Positions 1-5,391 of a stretch of DNA of 5,529 nucleotides are shown one piece after another. The DNA is taken from the NCBI GenBank assembly GCA_003150515.1, contig QALW01000045.1:44861-50389 (forward strand). Reading direction: 5' to 3'. A program made the translations under genes and the position numbers. How positions within the stretch are numbered: position 1 is the first letter of the stretch; each line of letters begins with the position of its first letter. The DNA comes from Selenomonadales bacterium (GTDB lineage: Bacteria; Bacillota; Clostridia; Christensenellales; QALW01). The notes below the pieces were generated by a model. It worked only from the letters and a program-made list of their open reading frames with translations, was not told where the DNA came from and did no database searches.

Positions 1-109
1 ATGCCAAGTGAACGGGAAATAAGAAAACTCTATGTGAATGGACGAACCATTTGCATAGGGTTTTTCTTTTGCCTATTGAAAATTTTTCAGCGTTCGCAGG
101 GCGCGCAGC

Positions 110-126
110 CGCTACCGAAGGTAGCG
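110..126. repeat. Short inverted repeat (7-bp arms, GAA loop)
   Basis: CGCTACC at 110-116 is the exact reverse complement of GGTAGCG at 120-126, with GAA between. This is a tight GC-rich hairpin candidate with no T-run on either strand, so it is not an intrinsic terminator. It is probably part of the oriT-like dyad cluster. Confidence 0.6.
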
Positions 127-160
127 ATCTTGGGGGGTGGGGGTTATCCCTCAACAAGCG

Positions 161-188
161 TTTTGGCGGGTTTTCTAACCCGCCAAAA
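161..188. repeat. Perfect 12-bp inverted repeat with TTCT loop
   Basis: TTTTGGCGGGTT (161-172) and AACCCGCCAAAA (177-188) are exact reverse complements around TTCT. The stem is strong, but no U-tract follows it in either direction: TCGC follows on the plus strand and CGCTTG on the minus strand. A terminator is therefore a poor explanation, although the repeat sits downstream of the minus-strand operon. Hairpins like this next to a nic site are recognised by relaxases in known oriTs. That role is inferred here. Confidence 0.7.
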
Positions 189-190
189 TC

Positions 191-210
191 GCAAACATGT
201 ACATGTTTGC
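191..210. repeat. Perfect 20-bp palindrome
   Basis: Positions 191-200 (GCAAACATGT) are followed at once by their exact reverse complement at 201-210 (ACATGTTTGC). There is no spacer, so this is better suited to binding a symmetric dimeric protein, such as a relaxosome accessory factor or a repressor, than to forming an RNA hairpin. It starts 2 nt after the inverted repeat at 161-188. It lies 57 nt past the stop of the minus-strand methyltransferase gene. Confidence 0.7.
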
Positions 211-267
211 ATTGCTTGCCAATCTGTGTTTTTTCATTTTTCTCGGACTGTAGGATTCATGTAATAT

Positions 268-885
268 TTATTCTGTAAAATCTAACCGCAATAAAGACTT
301 CTGATTAGGTAATGCGGTATCTTCTCGATAAATGAGATTATACTCAATTTCGCGCATAGCTTGAATAATGCCGTATTCGTCTATTTCTTTGTGTATCTCC
401 TGCAAGCAGTCAAACACAGGCAGGTAAGGTGAAAAAGAAACAAAACTACTGTCTGCATTAACCTGAATGACGCAGGAAACAAACTGTGGCCGCACCTGTT
501 TGACTACTTTTTGGAAGTTGCTATATCCGATATACTCAACGAGTAAATTGGCAATCACCATATCTGCTGACGGTAGTTTTATATTGTCCTCTTGCAGGTC
601 GCACGGTATTGGCACAAATATATTTTCTAACTGTGGATAACGCTTGGCACAAGCCTCCAGATACGCTCTGTTTACATCCACACCATAAACCATTTTTATT
701 CTGTCAATATCAATGTGATTTAAGCCGTTTCCTCCGGCAATCCCCAAAATCATTACAGAAGATATAGGATAGCGATAAAATTGGTCGCGCATGATAACAT
801 TCATGGCCTGTAGCTGCTGAACAGTTTTTAGCTTCATATGATTTTCATAATCATTCAAACTAATTGTTTCCCACGGATTGGACAT
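268..885 (-). CDS. Class I SAM-dependent methyltransferase, small, substrate unknown
   Basis: The 205-residue protein has a Rossmann-type methyltransferase core. Motif I is VMILGIAGGNGL at residues 44-55, the glycine-rich SAM loop. The acidic residue expected to bind the SAM ribose is D70 in YGVDVN. D96 in CDL is a likely adenine-side contact. ADMVIANLLVEYIG at residues 107-120 fits motif IV. The core starts after a 40-residue helical N-terminus, and the C-terminal part (about 145-205) matches nothing I recognise. No signal peptide or membrane segment is seen, so it should be cytosolic. The ATG at 885 is preceded by AAGGAG (893-898 on the complement) at 7-nt spacing, which fixes the start. 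The gene lies 17 nt downstream of the LysR gene on the same strand, so the two are almost certainly co-transcribed. Its acceptor could be a small molecule, RNA or protein; the sequence does not say. Confidence 0.85.
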   Translation of the reverse strand: MSNPWETISLNDYENHMKLKTVQQLQAMNVIMRDQFYRYPISSVMILGIAGGNGLNHIDIDRIKMVYGVDVNRAYLEACAKRYPQLENIFVPIPCDLQEDNIKLPSADMVIANLLVEYIGYSNFQKVVKQVRPQFVSCVIQVNADSSFVSFSPYLPVFDCLQEIHKEIDEYGIIQAMREIEYNLIYREDTALPNQKSLLRLDFTE

Positions 886-902
886 GATCGTTCTCCTTAA
901 CT

Positions 903-1772
903 TTAAGGCAATAAGTCTTTATGTTCTGTCAAATACTCGATAAAATATTTACTTGCAATGGGTAAGCTGTCCTTATCTTTATACCCAACAGCAAGCGAAC
1001 GATAGACAGGCGGCTCAATCGGCAAATAGGCAATATCAAAGTTTGTGCGCCGTAACATGAGTTCTGCCAGAATACTAACGCCTAATCCTGCTTCCACCAT
1101 CGTCATGATGGCATAATCGTCATGAATGGTATATTTGATATTCGGCTCCAACCCAGCTTCGTGAAAAGCATTGAGCGGCTCGCTGAAATGTCCTTCTTCC
1201 AATAGGATAAACGGATCTCTCGTAAGTTCTTTCAGCGGTACGCTTTTCCCAGCGGCAAGAGGATGGTTTTTCGGTAAAACAGCCAACATCTCTCCATTTT
1301 TGATGGAAACAGTTTTCAGGTCGGGAGCGGCAGCCGGAGTGATAAATCCGAAATCAACCGCTCCCGTCCTGATCCATTCGGGAATCGTGGTGTAGTCTCC
1401 CTGATGAAATAAAAACTGCACATGAGGATACAACTCCTGAAAGCCTCTAATCAATACCGGCATCCAGTGGCAAGTGACGCTTGAAACTGTCCCAACCCGA
1501 ATAATTCCGGTTTCTAAGCCTTTGATCTCATTTGCTTTTTCCTGCATAGCACGATAGCTGATAATGCTTCGTTCTATATAGGGATATAACTCTGCTCCTT
1601 CTATCGTTAATTTAACGCCTACCCGTGAACGAGTAAGAAGTTTAATGGCAAGTTCATTTTCCAAAGAGGCAATCATTTGGCTAATGGAGGATTGCGTATA
1701 TCCAAGTGCATCGGCAGCTTTTGTAAAACTTCCTAATTCAATGATTTTTTGCAAAGCAATATATCTGTTCAT
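903..1772 (-). CDS. LysR-family transcriptional regulator
   Basis: The 289-residue protein has the usual LysR length and architecture. The N-terminal winged helix-turn-helix covers about residues 1-60, with the HTH core at 16-36 (FTKAADALGYTQSSISQ) and the wing near TRSRVGVKLTIEG. A linker helix follows (about 62-88). The periplasmic-binding-protein-like effector domain runs from about 90 to the end; it begins IRVGTVSSVTCHWMPVLI and includes EAGLGVSIL at 227-235. These regulators act as tetramers and respond to a small co-inducer. The ATG start matches the family N-terminus; its AGGAAAGG site (1784-1791 complement) sits slightly far at 11 nt. The gene diverges from the YbaK/MFS/PhzF/cupin operon, and a T-N11-A dyad lies between them, so control of that operon and autoregulation are the natural inference. 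The ligand is unknown. Confidence 0.95.
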   Translation of the reverse strand: MNRYIALQKIIELGSFTKAADALGYTQSSISQMIASLENELAIKLLTRSRVGVKLTIEGAELYPYIERSIISYRAMQEKANEIKGLETGIIRVGTVSSVTCHWMPVLIRGFQELYPHVQFLFHQGDYTTIPEWIRTGAVDFGFITPAAAPDLKTVSIKNGEMLAVLPKNHPLAAGKSVPLKELTRDPFILLEEGHFSEPLNAFHEAGLEPNIKYTIHDDYAIMTMVEAGLGVSILAELMLRRTNFDIAYLPIEPPVYRSLAVGYKDKDSLPIASKYFIEYLTEHKDLLP

Positions 1773-1792
1773 CTGACAAATCGCCTTTCCTG

Positions 1793-1811
1793 ATATTTGA
1801 ATTAAAAATAT
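1793..1811. promoter_or_regulatory. Putative LysR operator (T-N11-A dyad)
   Basis: ATATTT (1793-1798) and AAATAT (1806-1811) are exact inverted repeats separated by 7 nt. T1796 and A1808 give the T-N11-A pattern typical of LysR-family boxes. The dyad lies 21 nt upstream of the LysR start codon, inside the divergent intergenic region. It overlaps the putative -35 of the rightward promoter and lies just downstream of the predicted leftward start point. This geometry suits autorepression. AT-rich dyads can arise by chance, so confidence is moderate. Confidence 0.5.
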
Positions 1812-1830
1812 TCGTTTTACTTATTATAAC
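1802..1830 (+). promoter_or_regulatory. Putative promoter of the YbaK/MFS/PhzF/cupin operon
   Basis: TTAAAA (1802-1807) and TATAAC (1825-1830) are separated by 17 nt. They match the sigma-A consensus at 4/6 and 5/6. Transcription would begin at about 1836-1838, leaving a leader of roughly 40 nt before the TTG start at 1879. The ATG at 1831 directly abuts the -10 box and would lie upstream of the transcript start, which argues against its use. The weak -35 fits an activator-dependent promoter. Confidence 0.5.
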
Positions 1831-1852
1831 ATGCGCGCTACAATAAAAGCAA
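1823..1852 (-). promoter_or_regulatory. Putative promoter of the LysR/methyltransferase operon
   Basis: On the minus strand, TTGCTT (1852-1847) and a perfect TATAAT (1828-1823) are separated by 18 nt. Transcription would start near 1816 and run to the LysR start at 1772. Its -10 shares bases with the -10 of the rightward promoter, because the region around 1821-1830 reads as a -10 on both strands. The two polymerases could not bind at once. Confidence 0.45.
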
Positions 1853-1861
1853 GCTCAAGAG

Positions 1862-1881
1862 AAAGGTGGTTTATCAAATTG
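1862..1881 (+). promoter_or_regulatory. Ribosome binding site and TTG start deciding the YbaK-type gene start
   Basis: AAAGGTGG at 1862-1869 lies 9 nt before an in-frame TTG at 1879. The upstream in-frame ATG at 1831 has no such site: TTATTATAAC precedes it. The protein from TTG begins MSYERVKNYFEKIGL, which looks like a normal start for this family. The extra 16 residues from the ATG have no family-like character. Confidence 0.65.
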
Positions 1882-2388
1882 TCTTATGAAAGAGTAAAAA
1901 ATTATTTTGAAAAGATCGGCTTATCTGATCGCATTACGGAACATGAGTTGACGGGCGATACAGTAGAACACGCAGCGGAGATTATCGGTTGCACTCCCGC
2001 CGAGATCGCCAAAGCCTTATCTTTTCTTGTAAATGAAAAGCCTGTCATGGTAGTCATGGCAGGAGACGCAAGAGTAAACAGTTCAAAGTTTAAGGCAAGG
2101 TTTCATCAAAAGCCTACTATGGTGCCTCGGGAAGATGTGGAACGGTTGATTGGACACAAGCCGGGCGGCGTATGCCCGTTTGCTGTCAATGAAGGTGTAC
2201 CCGTTTATCTCGATATATCCATGAAACGGTTTGAAAAGGTACATACTGCCGGAGGAATTGATACGGCAACACTATGGGTTAGTGTTGCGGAATTGGAGAA
2301 GTATTCCGGCGCTGTGGAATGGGTTGACGTGTGCAAAGGCTGGTATATAAACGAAGAACCGAATGAGGTAATTTCTAATGTGTTCTGA
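1879..2388 (+). CDS. YbaK/EbsC-family aminoacyl-tRNA deacylase (trans-editing)
   Basis: From the TTG start the protein is 169 residues, the usual size for free-standing YbaK/EbsC (tRNA_edit) proteins. Family members hydrolyse mischarged aminoacyl-tRNAs in the cytosol, for example Cys-tRNA(Pro) in E. coli YbaK. Visible hallmarks are the conserved lysine K45 in AEIAKALSFLV, the D63-A-R-V-N-S-S-K-F stretch after the central strand, and the loop GGVCPFAV at 96-103, equivalent to the family GG-x-x-P signature. It resembles the Bacillus YwhH-type branch from memory; this is not checked. The in-frame ATG at 1831 would add 16 residues but sits on the promoter -10. The gene is first in the rightward operon, and its last 11 nt overlap the MFS gene. 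Which amino acid or analogue it clears cannot be told. Its place beside a transporter and a PhzF protein suggests protection against a non-standard amino acid. Confidence 0.88.
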   Translation: MSYERVKNYFEKIGLSDRITEHELTGDTVEHAAEIIGCTPAEIAKALSFLVNEKPVMVVMAGDARVNSSKFKARFHQKPTMVPREDVERLIGHKPGGVCPFAVNEGVPVYLDISMKRFEKVHTAGGIDTATLWVSVAELEKYSGAVEWVDVCKGWYINEEPNEVISNVF

Positions 2389-3598
2389 TACAAAAAGAAA
2401 ACAGACAGGAATATTAAGTTATTTGCTGGCTATGTCTGCTGCCTGCCTTATCTTTGCGATTATGCAGGGGATTCACGATAATTACGGAATTATGATGAAC
2501 GGAATTATCAGCAAAACAGATATTTCCTATTCTTCCGTCAGTCTTGTTATTGCCGTAGGGCAAATTCTTTACGGAGCAACACAGCCTTTTTTCGGTATGC
2601 TGGCGCTGAAAAAATCCAACGCTTTTGTTATGCTGCTTGGAATTGTTTTTATGGCAGCAGGGCTAATAGCCACTCCCTTTTGTAGAGAATTTTGGAGTTT
2701 GCTTCTGTTTTTCGGAATCATATTGCCGACAGGCACAGGAGCTTTGTGCTTTGGAATTGTAATGGGTGCAGTTTCTCCAATCATTGGAGAAAAGAGATCC
2801 GCCACAGCTTCTGGCATTATTCAGGCAAGCGCAGGAATCGGGGACGCACTAATGTCGCCTGCACTCCAGCATTTGACAGAATGGAAAGGAATCAGCGTTG
2901 CAATGCCGGCTTTTAGTGTTCCCATTCTTCTTATGCTGCCGATAGTCATGTGGCTCGGACTGAAAAACAGACAAACAAAAAGTGAGCTTTCGGTATTAAC
3001 AGAGAAACCGGAAAAGAATGAAAAGCTGATTACGATTCTTCGGTCTGCTATGTCTGATTCTACCTATTGGCGTCTGCTGATTGGCTTTACGACCTGCGGT
3101 TTTCATATGTCAATTATTGAAACACATTTGTTTTCGCAGTATATTTCAAACGGTCTGTCCGGCAGCACAGCGTCTTTTGCATTAACTGTGTACGGCATTG
3201 CAACTATGGTCGGTTCTGTTGTAACCGGATTTTTAGGGCAGAAATTTCGCATGAAAAATGTACTTGCGGGGGTATATGGGATTCGTATTTTGATTTCCCT
3301 TGCATTTATCTTTATCCCTATTACAGCGCCATTTGCCTTTATCGCAACAGGCATGCTCGGTCTTGCCGGAGATTCTACCGTAGCGCCAACTACGGGAATT
3401 ATCAGCCGCAAGGTAGGTGTGGCGAAAATGGCGGTGGTTTATGGTTCTATTTTTATTGGACATCAAATCGGCGCATTTGTCAGCGCAGGACTTGGCGGGG
3501 TATTGGTAAATACATCCTTGGGTTATACCGCAATTTGGATTATAGATTTATGCCTGTGTATTACCGCTGCGATAGCAAGCTATCAGATTAAAGATTGA
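2378..3598 (+). CDS. MFS transporter, 12 TM segments
   Basis: The 406-residue protein has a short charged N-terminus (MCSDTKRKQ) and about 12 hydrophobic segments in a 6+6 arrangement. They lie near residues 12-34, 53-73, 82-100, 106-130, 142-160, 173-194, 231-250, 266-285, 293-314, 316-334, 352-375 and 382-402. A hydrophilic central loop (about 196-225, rich in K and E) separates the halves. Motif-A-like loops occur after TM2 (GATQPFFGMLALKKS) and after TM8 (TGFLGQKFRMKN). The overall look is of the MFS branch that includes monocarboxylate and oxalate/formate-type carriers, so a small carboxylate or amino-acid-like substrate is plausible. Direction and substrate are not determinable. TGAGGTA at 2364-2370 gives the ribosome site. 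The start overlaps the deacylase gene by 11 nt, which implies translational coupling and co-regulation by the LysR protein. Confidence 0.92.
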   Translation: MCSDTKRKQTGILSYLLAMSAACLIFAIMQGIHDNYGIMMNGIISKTDISYSSVSLVIAVGQILYGATQPFFGMLALKKSNAFVMLLGIVFMAAGLIATPFCREFWSLLLFFGIILPTGTGALCFGIVMGAVSPIIGEKRSATASGIIQASAGIGDALMSPALQHLTEWKGISVAMPAFSVPILLMLPIVMWLGLKNRQTKSELSVLTEKPEKNEKLITILRSAMSDSTYWRLLIGFTTCGFHMSIIETHLFSQYISNGLSGSTASFALTVYGIATMVGSVVTGFLGQKFRMKNVLAGVYGIRILISLAFIFIPITAPFAFIATGMLGLAGDSTVAPTTGIISRKVGVAKMAVVYGSIFIGHQIGAFVSAGLGGVLVNTSLGYTAIWIIDLCLCITAAIASYQIKD

Positions 3599-3623
3599 AA
3601 ATTCACACAAAGGAGTTGCAAAT

Positions 3624-4430
3624 ATGGTTACGGAAAAAGATGAAGAAAAAAAGAGAATGAAACAGTATATAGTTGACGCTTTTACCGACCAGGTTTTTCA
3701 TGGAAATCCCGCCGCCATTTGCATTTTGGAGCAATGGCCCAGTGAGGAATTGATGATGAACATGACCATTGAAAATAATTTCTCCGAGACAGCCTTTGCT
3801 GTGAAAGAGGGGGAAAGCTACCATCTAAGATGGTTCACCCCCGGTGGTGAAATTGATCTATGCGGCCACGCAACACTGGCTTGTGCCTATGTTATCCTGC
3901 GTTTTTATGAAGAAGGGGCCGACAGGGTAGTATTCCAGACATTGAGCGGTGAATTGACAGTAGAAAGACAGGGAGAGCTTTATGAGATGGATTTTCCCGC
4001 CTATGAACTCAAATCGGTTCCCGTAACACAGCAAATGATTGACGCTATTGGCGCTGTGCCTTGTGAAGCGTATATGGGGCGTGATCTTTTATGTGTATTT
4101 GACGATGAGAGAACAGTTAAATCCGTTAATCCCGATCAAGAGAAAGTCCATGCCCTTGACGGCCTTTTGCTTCATGTAACTGCAAAAGGTACAAGCTGCG
4201 ACTGCATATCACGCACTTTCGCCCCAAAGTGCGGCGTGGTTGAGGACGCTGTATGTGGTTCCGGCCATTGTCACATTGTCCCCTATTGGGCGAAAAAACT
4301 GGATAAGTGCAGCATTGTGGCTTATCAGGCATCGAAACGCGGAGGGACATTATACTGCCGCATGGACGGGCCGAGAGTAAAAATGGCCGGAAAGGCGGCA
4401 TTATACTCCATTGCTGAAATTCAGGTGTAA
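3624..4430 (+). CDS. PhzF-family isomerase/epimerase-like protein
   Basis: The 268-residue protein matches PhzF (diaminopimelate-epimerase fold) along its length. The core begins YIVDAFTDQVFHGNPAAICIL at residues 15-35. NNFSETAFA at 51-59 carries E55, which matches the catalytic glutamate of PhzF. RWFTPGGEIDLCGHATLA at 69-86 is the signature between the strands of the first half. GVVEDAVCGSGHCHIVPYW at 204-222 is the second-half phosphate-binding-like loop, here with A where most members have P. Known members isomerise or epimerise small carboxylates; many are uncharacterised. AGGAG at 3611-3615, 8 nt upstream, selects the ATG at 3624. A later ATG (3657, residue 12) gives the usual family N-terminus but lacks a good site. 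The first 11 residues (MVTEKDEEKKR) are a charged extension nearly shared with the downstream cupin. The gene lies 25 nt after the MFS gene and ends in tandem TAATAA stops. Confidence 0.92.
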   Translation: MVTEKDEEKKRMKQYIVDAFTDQVFHGNPAAICILEQWPSEELMMNMTIENNFSETAFAVKEGESYHLRWFTPGGEIDLCGHATLACAYVILRFYEEGADRVVFQTLSGELTVERQGELYEMDFPAYELKSVPVTQQMIDAIGAVPCEAYMGRDLLCVFDDERTVKSVNPDQEKVHALDGLLLHVTAKGTSCDCISRTFAPKCGVVEDAVCGSGHCHIVPYWAKKLDKCSIVAYQASKRGGTLYCRMDGPRVKMAGKAALYSIAEIQV

Positions 4431-4450
4431 TAAAACGAAAGGATTCAAAA

Positions 4451-4768
4451 ATGGTTACGAAAAAAGAAGAAGCAAAAAAGAAAACATTCAAAGGGGTTTC
4501 TCTTGACTCTTTGGCTGTGGGCGAAAAATCCATCGTATGCAAGATGAATTATGTTGTCGGGAACTTTGCGACGGAGCATCAACACCCGCATGAACAAAGC
4601 GGGTATGTGATTTCCGGCAAGTATCGCATGACGGAAAACGGTAAGGAGTACATATTAAATCCCGGTGACAGCTATGCGATTCCCGGCAATACGCCCCACT
4701 CCTTTGAAGTGATAGAGGGCGGCGAAATGATCGATGTCTTTACGCCAATTCGGGAAGATTATCTTTAA
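4451..4768 (+). CDS. Small single-domain cupin protein
   Basis: The 105-residue protein is one cupin barrel. Motif 1 is TEHQHPHEQSGYVISGKYRM at 41-60. H43, H45 and probably Q49 are metal ligands. Motif 2 is NPGDSYAIPGNTPHSF at 70-85, with H83 as the remaining ligand. A divalent metal site is therefore intact. Single-domain cupins of this type act as small dioxygenases or isomerases or as ligand-binding proteins, so the reaction is open. AAAGGA at 4438-4443 sits 7 nt before the ATG. The gene starts 20 nt after the PhzF stop, so it belongs to the same operon. Residues 1-11 (MVTKKEEAKKK) are a lysine-rich extension almost identical at DNA level to the start of the PhzF gene. No signal peptide is seen, so it should be cytosolic. 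Confidence 0.9.
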   Translation: MVTKKEEAKKKTFKGVSLDSLAVGEKSIVCKMNYVVGNFATEHQHPHEQSGYVISGKYRMTENGKEYILNPGDSYAIPGNTPHSFEVIEGGEMIDVFTPIREDYL

Positions 4769-4858
4769 TCCCATGCGCTTTGCTTTTATGTAATGACCTA
4801 TTTCTGCGGGAGGTTTGAAACCATTTTGAGCGAACGATGGAATTATTAAGGTACAGTT

Positions 4859-4888
4859 AGGTGGTGGTGATATGGGAAATTAGCTGTG
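4859..4888 (+). promoter_or_regulatory. Strong ribosome site feeding a 3-codon mini-ORF before the GTG start
   Basis: AGGTGG at 4859-4864 has ideal 7-nt spacing to an ATG at 4872, but that frame reads only ATG GGA AAT TAG. The winged-helix gene starts in another frame at GTG 4886, with only a weak GGGA (4874-4877) of its own. The stop at 4881-4883 lies 2 nt before the GTG, so ribosomes could re-initiate. Alternatively, one base has been lost from an original fused start. Confidence 0.5.
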
Positions 4889-5380
4889 ATTGATTTAGCC
4901 GAATCCGGCAGGCAGATTGGTGAAAAACTGTTTGCCCTGCTTACTGTAGATCAAAAAAAGGAGCTGACGCAGTTTGTCCTCGAGCGCGAGGCAGGCAGCG
5001 TCAATTCGGCTGACAACCTATATCTCCCCATCTTTCGAGGCAAATACTCAATCCCCAAGAAGGCCAATCAACCTTTCACAGAAGTTCGGGAAGGTGATTT
5101 GTATTTCTGCTTAGAGCAGCGGCTTGTAACCGTCCGTGGGCAGGCGATCGAGCTAACCGTCAAGGAATTTGAAATCTTCTCCCTGCTTATCCTAAATCCC
5201 AAACGGGTATTTACCTATGAGATGCTTATGGATTTGGTATGGAATGAGGATTACACCTACTACTCCCGTAAAGCGGTCAACAATCATGTGAGCAATCTGC
5301 GAAAGAAGCTAAAGGTTGCGCCTGATCTGCCAGACTATGTGAAAAGTGTCTACGGGATTGGGTATAAGTTTGAAATGTGA
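4886..5380 (+). CDS. Winged helix DNA-binding protein (OmpR/PhoB-type effector domain, no receiver)
   Basis: The 164-residue protein has a C-terminal Trans_reg_C winged helix at about 70-164. It includes LTVKEFEIFSLLILNPKRVFT at 90-110, YEMLMDLVWNED at 111-122, the recognition helix RKAVNNHVSNLRKKL at 128-142 and the closing wing VKSVYGIGYKFEM at 152-164. This is the OmpR/PhoB effector fold, but the N-terminal 65 residues are a short helical segment (AESGRQIGEKLFALLTVDQKKELTQFVLE). They are too short for a receiver and lack its phospho-acceptor pattern. It is therefore probably a transcription factor not controlled by direct phosphorylation. The frame is open upstream only to 4871 and offers no start but GTG 4886. 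It lies 117 nt after the cupin and ends at a clear terminator, so it may be transcribed separately. Its target is unknown; it could control the mobile element or this cargo. Confidence 0.85.
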   Translation: MIDLAESGRQIGEKLFALLTVDQKKELTQFVLEREAGSVNSADNLYLPIFRGKYSIPKKANQPFTEVREGDLYFCLEQRLVTVRGQAIELTVKEFEIFSLLILNPKRVFTYEMLMDLVWNEDYTYYSRKAVNNHVSNLRKKLKVAPDLPDYVKSVYGIGYKFEM

Positions 5381-5391
5381 AAGGCAGAAAT

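Larger units (their letters stand above)
77..210. other. Dyad-rich non-coding region, possible origin of transfer (oriT-like)
   Basis: This stretch carries several dyads in a row and a G-rich tract. TGAAAA and TTTTCA flank one T at 77-89. CGCTACC and GGTAGCG flank GAA at 110-126. Runs of six and five G lie at 132-143, followed by TTATCCC. A 12-bp inverted repeat spans 161-188 and a perfect 20-bp palindrome spans 191-210. Densely packed inverted repeats with a gene-free flank are typical of oriT regions of Firmicutes conjugative and mobilizable elements. I recall similar sequence near relaxase and MobC genes, but I cannot confirm it here. No relaxase or accessory gene is in the window, and the nic site cannot be placed. 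The alternative is a cluster of regulatory operators for a gene left of the window. Confidence 0.4.

Noticed and set aside
132..143. G-quadruplex in the G-rich tract
   Set aside because: Only two G runs separated by one T; four properly spaced runs are not present.
161..188. Intrinsic terminator for the minus-strand operon
   Set aside because: The stem is strong, but no T-run follows it in either direction, and it lies about 80 nt beyond the stop codon.
1..264. Plus-strand open frame of 87 codons at the left edge, and an overlapping one at 51-278
   Set aside because: Both run through the inverted repeats and the G-rich tract, lack a ribosome site, have low-complexity Phe/Cys-rich translations and match no family I know.
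3571..3584. GATAGC-AA-GCTATC dyad near the end of the MFS gene
   Set aside because: It is inside coding sequence, too short a loop for a hairpin, and adequately explained by codon use.
4126..4542. Minus-strand open frame of 138 codons
   Set aside because: It is antisense to the end of the PhzF gene and the start of the cupin gene, both well supported. Its translation is Arg/Pro/Ser-rich and not protein-like, and it has no ribosome site.
4757..4770. Terminator hairpin at the end of the cupin gene (GATTA-TCTT-TAATC)
   Set aside because: It has only 5 A/T-rich pairs, overlaps the last codons and has no adjacent T-run.
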